Shown here in pieces: positions 58,410 through 64,000 of a stretch of 64,000 bases of DNA. This stretch comes from Nicotiana tabacum. Taxonomy: Eukaryota > Streptophyta > Magnoliopsida > Solanales > Solanaceae. Numbering within the stretch: the first letter of the stretch is position 1; each line of letters starts with the position of its first letter. The position numbers and the translations under genes were made by a program. Location: NCBI RefSeq assembly GCF_000715075.1, contig NC_134084.1:3288501-3352500 (forward strand), in the 5' to 3' direction. Under the pieces are notes generated by a model, which had not been told where the DNA came from, made no database searches, and saw nothing but the letters and a program-made list of their open reading frames with translations.

Positions 58410-59960
58410 ATGGTGAGGACACGTATTACTGGTCAGGATGGACGACCACCAGTACTACCAGCTAGGGACACTAGAGGCCGATGATGCGGTCGAGGCCGTG
58501 GTAGGGGTAGGGGTGTGGCCCGCACAACAGCTAGGGCAGCACCCGCAGATCCACCAGTTGCCCCAGTTCATGATTAGGTCCCAGTTGTGGACGCTCCAGT
58601 AGCACCAGCTCAGACACCAGCTGTGCCCATTGTGATTCCAGGTCTTCAGGAGGCCTTGGCCCAGATTCTATCAGTATGCACTGTCCTAACTCAAGCGGTC
58701 TCAGTCACTACAGTCGGAGTTACTTCTCAGGCTGAGGGAAGCACTCATACTCCCTCCGCTCGCACACCTAAGTAGGTTGTGCAGGTACTTCAGACACCGG
58801 GGGCACCTCCAGCACAGCCGGTTGCAGCTGTTCTGGACTATGTAGCTCCTGCTATACCAGAGGACGAGCAACGCAGATTGGAGATGTTTGGTAGACTTCA
58901 GCCTCCGACTTTCAGTGGTATAGAGGGCGAAGATGCCTAGGGTTTCTTGGACAAGTGTTAGAGGATTTTTCGCATAACGGGTATTCTAGAGACCAGCGGG
59001 GTCGCTTTCACTACTTTTCAATTTTCTGGAGTTGTCTTCACTTGGTGGGAGGCTTATGAGAGGCATAGGCCTATTGGTGCAGCACCGGTTACCTGACAGC
59101 AGTTCTCCGTTCTCTTTTTGGAAAAGTATGTGCCATAGTCTCACAAAAAGGAGCTGCGCAGGCAGTTCGAGCAGTTGCATCAGGGAGATATGACTGTGAC
59201 GCAGTATGAGATGAGGTTCTCGGAGTTAGCTTGTCATGCTGTTTGGTTGGTTCCTACGGAGAGGGATAGGATTAGGAGGTTCGTTGATGGCCTCGCATAT
59301 TAGCTTCGTATTCTCATGACCAGGTAGAGGGTGTCTGGTGCTACTTTCGAGGAGGTTGTTGACATTGCTCACGAGATTGAGTCAGTTCGTCGCCAGGAGC
59401 GAGATGAGAAGGAGGCCAAGAGGCCTCGGGGATCTGGTAGTTATGGTGGTGCTCCTTCGAGAGGTCAGTTTCAGCACCACTAAGGCCATCAATTCAGACA
59501 TGCTCAATCAGCTCGCCTAGGTTATCATGGGGCGCTATCGGGTCATGGTTCTCATAGTTTTCATCAAGGCAATTCATCACTCAGTGCCCTTCCAGTTCAG
59601 AGTTCATCCCATGCTCCATCAGTTTAGGGCTCTTCTATGCCAGGTGCATCTACTAGTCATTCCGGTGCTAGGGGTTCCCTTCAGTCCCCGTCTCCAGCAC
59701 CACGGAGTTGTCATGAGTGTGGAGAGTTGGATCACATATGGAGGCATTGTCTTTGTCGCCTTGGGGGTTCATCTCAGCAGAGGAGTCAGCCATCGGCTTC
59801 AGCGCCAGTTACTTCACCACCCACCTAGCCAGCTAGGGGTGAAGGACAGTTAGCTAGGGGCCTCCCCAGAGGGAGAGGTCGATTAGGTGGTGGTCAGGCC
59901 CGTTTCTATGCACTCCCAGCTAGACCTGATGCTATTGCTTTAGATGCTATGATTACAGGT
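58410..59960 (+). pseudogene. Chromovirus gag
   Basis: Starts MVRTRITGQDGRPPV. After an RG- and proline-rich start comes the gag domain (RLEMFGRLQPPTFSG, FTWWEAYERHRPIG, QYEMRFSELACHA) and a CHECGELDHIWRHC zinc knuckle (about 59711). I count about 13 in-frame stops, all in one phase. Nearly all are TAG/TAA where glutamine is expected, TGA where arginine is expected, or TGA for tryptophan. An exception is TAG in MTR-stop-RVSG. Confidence 0.8.
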
Positions 59961-59990
59961 ATTGTCTCAGTCTGCCACTGAGATGCCTCA

Positions 59991-60308
59991 GTGTTATTTG
60001 ATACTGGTTCCACTTTTTCATATATGTCATCATATTTTGCTCGTTATTTGGATACACCCCGTGAGTCTCTTGTTTCATCTATTCATGTATCTACTCCGGT
60101 GGGCGATACTATTGTTATGAACCGTGTGTATTGGTCATGTGTGGTGACTATTGGGGGTCTTGAGACCCGAGTGGACCTATTATTGCTTTGTATGGTGGAT
60201 TTTGATGCGATATTGGACATGGATTGGCTATCTCTATGTCGTGCTATTTTGGACTTTCATGCTAAGACAGTGTCGTTGGCTATGCTGGGTGTGCCACAGA
60301 TTGAGTGA
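59991..60308 (+). pseudogene. Chromovirus protease
   Basis: Retropepsin-type active site LFDTGSTFSYMSSYFARY (catalytic D at 60000-60002) and the second conserved segment FDAILDMDWLS. Bounded by TGA stops that replace R (before DASVLFD) and W (after PQIE). Confidence 0.8.
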
Positions 60309-60338
60309 CGAGGTTCGACTGATTTTATCCCCAGTAGG

Positions 60339-61330
60339 GTGATTTCGTACTTGAAGGCCCAGTTTGTGGTTGGGAAAGGTTGTCTTTCATACTTAGCCTT
60401 TGTGAGGGATGTCGGTGCAGAGACTCCCAGTATTGATTCTGTTCCTGTTGTGAGGGATTTCCCCGATGATTTTCTTGTAGACCTATCGGGCATGTCACCG
60501 GACAGGGATATTGATTTTGGTATAGACTTGGTGCTGGGCACTCAGCCCATTTCTATTCCATTGTATTGTATGGCACCAGCGGAGTTGAAAGAGTTAAAGG
60601 AACAGCTTCAGGAACTCCTTGATAATGGGTTCATTCACCCTAGTGTGTCGCCTTGGGGTGCGCCGATTCTATTTGGGAAGAAGAAGAATGGCACGATGAG
60701 GATGTGCATTGATTACAGGCAGTTGAACAAAGTGATAGTCAAGAACAAGTATCCTTTGCCTCGTATCGATGATTTATTCGACCAGCTTCAAGGAGCGGGA
60801 GTGTTCTCCAAGATTGATCTCCATCCAGGTTATCACCAGTTGAAGATCAGGGACTCGGATATTCTTAAGACAGCTTTCAAGACCAGATATGGTCATTATG
60901 AGTTCCTTGTTATGTATTTTGGGCTGACCAATGCCCCGACAACGTTTATGCTTTTAATGAACAGCGTGTTTTGACCTTATCTTGACTCGTTCGTGATTAT
61001 TTTCATTGATGATATTCTGGTGTACTCACGTAGTTAGAAGGAGCACGCAGAGCATTTGAGAGTTGTGTTGCAGAGGTTGAGGGAGGAGAAGCTTTATGCA
61101 AAATTCTCCAAATGTGAGTTTTGGCTCAGTTTAGTAGTTTTCTTGGGGCACGTGGTGTCCAGCGAGGGTATTCAGGTTGATCCGAAGATGATAGAGGCAG
61201 TTTAAAGTTGGCCTAGATCGTCCTCAGCTATGGAGATTCGCAGCTTTCTTGGTTTAGCGAGTTATTACCGTCAGTTTGTTCAGAGATTTTCATCTATAGC
61301 ATCACCCTTGACCAAGTTGACTCAAAGGGT
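60339..61330 (+). pseudogene. Chromovirus reverse transcriptase
   Basis: Motifs in order: [53 protein letters not shown], then the catalytic FIDDILVYS (61002-61028), and [17 protein letters not shown] replaces R in NSVF-stop-PYLDSF; TAG follows SRS; TAA follows EAV. A one-base deletion at about 61325 (LTKLTQ) moves the frame. Confidence 0.88.
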
Positions 61331-61339
61331 GCTCCTTTT

Positions 61340-61846
61340 ATGTGGTCGGATGAGTGTGAGGCGAGCTTTCAGAGGCTCAATACGGCCTTGACCATGGCTC
61401 CAGTATTAGTTTTGCCATCAGCTTCAGGTTCATATACAATGTATTGTGATGCTTCGAGAGTTGGTATTGGGTGTATGTTGATGCAGAAGGGCAGAGTTAT
61501 TGCTTTTTCTTCTCGTCAGTTGAAGCCCCATGAGAAGAACTACCATGTTCATTATTTGGAGTTGGCTGCCATTGTCCACGCATTGAAGTTTTGGAGGCAT
61601 TATTTGTATGGTGTGTCTTGTGAGGTGTTTACTGATCATCGTAGCCTCCAGCACTTGTTCAAACAGAAGGATCTTAATTCGAGGCAGCAGATATGGTTGG
61701 AGCTGCTAAAGGATTATGATATTAATATCTTGTACCATCTGGGGAAGGCCAATGTGGTAGCCGATGCTTTGAGCTGGAAGGTGGTGAGTATAGGGAGTTC
61801 GGCATATATTCTAGTTAGGGAGAGACCTCTTGTAGTTGATGTTTAG
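61340..61846 (+). pseudogene. Chromovirus RNase H
   Basis: [37 protein letters not shown] and [19 protein letters not shown] supply the D-E-D series; ends with VADALSWK. Open for 168 codons, then TAG for glutamine (VDV-stop-ALANW). Confidence 0.85.
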
Positions 61847-62900
61847 GCCTTGGCCAATTGGTTCATGAGATTAGATATTTCGGAGCCCGGTCGGGTATTG
61901 GCTTGTGTTATTTCTCGGTCTTCCTTATTTGATCGCATCAGAGAGCGCTAGTATGATGATCCTCATTTGCTTATCCTTAAGGATTGAGTTCAGCACGATG
62001 ATGCCAGAGATGTGACTATTGGTGATGACGGGGTGTTGAGGATGCAGGGTCGGATATGTGTGCCCAATGTGGATGGGCTTCGAGAGTTGATTCTAGAGAA
62101 AGCCCATAGATCGTGGTATTCCATCCATCCGGGTGTCGCGAAGATATATCAGGATCTGAGATAGCACTATTGGTTGAGGATAATGAAGAAGGACATTGTG
62201 GGATTTTGTAGCTCGGTGTCTCAATTGTCAGCAGGTGAAATACTAGTATCGGAGACCGGATGGCTTGCTTCAGCATATGGATATTCCAGAGTGGAAGTGG
62301 GAGCGGATCACTATGGATTTTGTAGTTGGACTCCCACGGACTTCGAAGAAATTTGATGTTATTTGGGTGATTGTGGATCGACTTACCAAGTCCGCGCACT
62401 TTTTTCCTGTGTGTACTACCTATTCTTCAGAGCGGTTGGTAGGGATCTATATCTGAGAGATTGTTTGTTTGCATGGTGTTCCGGTTTCCATCATTTCAGA
62501 TAGAAATACTTAGTTTACATCGCAGTTTTGGAGAGCGGTGCAGAGAGAGTTGGGTACTCAGGTTGAGTTGAGCATAGCTTTTCACCCTTAGACGGACGGG
62601 CAGTCCGAGTGCACTATTCAAATATTAGAGGGCATATTGCGCGCTTGTGTCATTGACTTTGGAGGGTCATGGTATCAGTTTCTGCTACTTTCAGAGTTTT
62701 CTTATAACAATAGTTATTAGTCGAGTATTCAAATGGCTCCATATGAGGCTTTGTATGGGAGACGGCGTAGATCTCCGATCGGTTGGTTTGAGCCAGGTGA
62801 GGCTAGGTTATTGGGTACAGACTTGGTGCAGGATGCTTTAGTTAAGGTGAAGGTGATCTAGGAGAGGCTTCGTACAGCACAGTCGAGACAAAAGAGTTAT
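61847..62900 (+). pseudogene. Chromovirus integrase
   Basis: The HHCC region runs from HRSWYSIHPGVAKIYQDLR to CLNCQQVK; an extra T in a T run near 62204 shifts the frame within it. The core carries ITMDFVVGLPRTS, VIVDRLTKSAHFFPV, GVPVSIISDRN and QMAPYEALYGRR. Eight or so stops replace Q or R; one (KY-stop for expected E) is a different change. Confidence 0.85.
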
Positions 62901-62923
62901 GCCGACAAAAATTTGTTCGGGAT

Positions 62924-63340
62924 GTGTCCTATATGGTTGGTGAGAAGGTTCTATTGAAGGTTTCACCCAAGAAGGGTGTTACGAGATTTGGGAAGAAGGG
63001 TAAATTAAGTCCTCAGTTCATTGGTCCTTTTAAGGTACTTAGGAGGATTGGGGAGGTGGCTTATGAGCTTGCTTTGCCACCCAGCTTATCGAGTGTGCAT
63101 CCGGTATTTCATATTTCTATGCCCCGGAAGTATATTGGTGCTCCGTCTCATGTTTTGGATTTTAGCACGGTTCACTTGGATGATGATTTGACTTATGATG
63201 TGGAGCCAGTGACTATTTTGGAGTGTTAGGTTCGAAAGTTGTGATCAAAGGATATAGCTTCAGCGAAAGTGTAGTGGAGAGGTCGGCCCATGGAAGAGGC
63301 CACCTGGGAGACCGAGCGGGAGATGTAGAGCAGATATCCT
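62924..63340 (+). pseudogene. Chromovirus integrase tail with chromodomain
   Basis: GPY/F module LSPQFIGPFKVLRRIGEVAY and SSVHPVFHISMPRKYIG. Then, past two stops for Q and R, KVQWRGRPMEEATWETE, a chromodomain-like segment typical of the Del/Tekay clade that steers insertion to modified chromatin. A frame change at about 62910 separates it from the core. Confidence 0.8.
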
Positions 63341-63398
63341 CACCTGTTTAAGAATTCAGGTATGTTTCTTGACCTGTTCGAGGGCGAACGTTTGTTTA

Positions 63399-63410
63399 AG
63401 AGGGAGAGGA
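63399..63410 (+). other. Polypurine tract of chromovirus
   Basis: AGAGGGAGAGGA, directly before the 3' LTR. Confidence 0.8.
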
Positions 63411-64000
63411 TGTAACGACCCGGCCGGTCGTTTTATGAGTTACTGCTCCGTTTCCCCCATTTCTGCTTCTTATTGCTTTGTTTATCTATATTATATGTTG
63501 TCGGGTTAGTTGGCTCGGGTTCGGAGAGGTTTTGGTAAGGTTTGAGACACTTAGTCTCTAAAGTTGGCCTTTGAGTTAGAAAGTCAACCGGAAGTTGAAT
63601 TGTGAGCATTTGATCTCGGAATTTGGTTTTTATGATTCGGATAGCTTCGGGAGGTGATTTAGGACTTAGGAGCGTGATCGGAATGTGTTTTGGAGGCCCG
63701 GAGTAGATTTAGGTCTGAATTGGCGAAATTGGAATTTTGGCCTTTTTCGGTTGATAGGTGAGATTTTGATACAGGGGTCGGAATGGAATTTCGGGAGTTG
63801 GAGTAGGTCCATTGTGTCATTTGTGATGTGTGTGCAAAATTTTAGGTCATTCGGATGAGGTTTGATAGACTTTTTTATCAAAAGCGGAGTTTGGAAGATT
63901 TTGGAACCTTAGGCTTGAATCCGATGTTATTTGGTTGATTCGATGTTGTTTGAGGTGTTTTGAAGATTAGTAGAGGTTTGGGTAGTGGTATATGACTTGT
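63411..64000 (+). mobile_element. 3' LTR of chromovirus, partial
   Basis: Begins TGTAACGACCCGGCCGGTCG and aligns with 55330 onward to the window end. The remaining 2.3 kb is outside. Confidence 0.9.

Larger units (their letters stand above)
55330..64000 (+). mobile_element. Chromovirus (Del/Tekay-like Ty3/gypsy), runs off window
   Basis: 5' LTR, PBS, gag-pol with C-terminal chromodomain-like segment, PPT and the start of the 3' LTR. The left flank is GGAGT; the right TSD lies outside the window. The two LTR starts differ at roughly 45-50 of about 590 aligned bases by eye (about 8%), mostly transitions. Confidence 0.9.

Noticed and set aside
1..64000. tRNA, rRNA or CRISPR loci
   Set aside because: tRNA-like B boxes seen all belong to SINEs; no rRNA segments and no regularly spaced direct repeats with unique spacers were found.

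Overview
This is a nuclear plant sequence, almost certainly from a Solanaceae species. It carries TS-type and AU-type tRNA-derived SINEs, Solanaceae-style foldback MITEs and long chromovirus LTRs; Nicotiana or a close relative is my inference. Most of the 64 kb is layered, decaying transposable elements. Only two host gene loci are visible, and both look broken.

Layout. 0.3-2.9 kb: a MATE-family transporter gene on the minus strand, folded into a direct-inverted-direct triplication of about 530 bp and lacking an internal stretch. 3-5.3 kb: AT-rich intergenic DNA with a hAT-like MITE and a tandemly duplicated SINE. 5.4-13.4 kb: a Ty3/gypsy element of the Tat type on the minus strand (5' LTR, gag, protease, RT, two RNase H domains, integrase), with a coiled-coil ORF on the opposite strand beyond integrase; no 3' LTR is seen. 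13.9-14.4 kb: a solo LTR with a perfect 5-bp target duplication. 15-24 kb: SINEs, MITEs, a 5'-truncated RTE LINE (17.8-19.4 kb) and a (TA)n tract.

24.6-37.7 kb is a four-level nest that can be read base by base from target-site duplications. A TS-type SINE is split by a chromovirus-like solo LTR (TSD CTTAG). That LTR is split by a SIRE-like copia element with both LTRs (TSD CAATC). The copia element is split by another long solo LTR (TSD ACAGG/ATAGG).

38.7-42.7 kb: a degenerate CACTA (En/Spm) transposon with its right terminus, followed by an opposite-strand fragment of a second one. 43.5-44.4 kb: a non-autonomous hAT-like element with TIRs and an 8-bp TSD. 45.2-46.3 kb: a DREB-type AP2/ERF gene whose C-terminal coding part is separated from the AP2 part by a solo LTR of the same family as the one at 13.9 kb. 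47.3-52.2 kb: a decayed copia element, minus strand, with only the 5' LTR. 55.3 kb to the window end: a chromodomain-type Ty3/gypsy element on the plus strand with a 2.9-kb LTR, PBS, broken gag-pol, PPT and the start of its 3' LTR. Its roughly 29 in-frame stops are almost all explained by C-to-T or G-to-A changes, as expected for an old methylated copy.

No operon-like cooperation exists here. The functional reading is pericentromeric-style, methylated repeat accumulation around a few genes. All identities come from reading translated motifs and repeat ends by eye; no database search was run.
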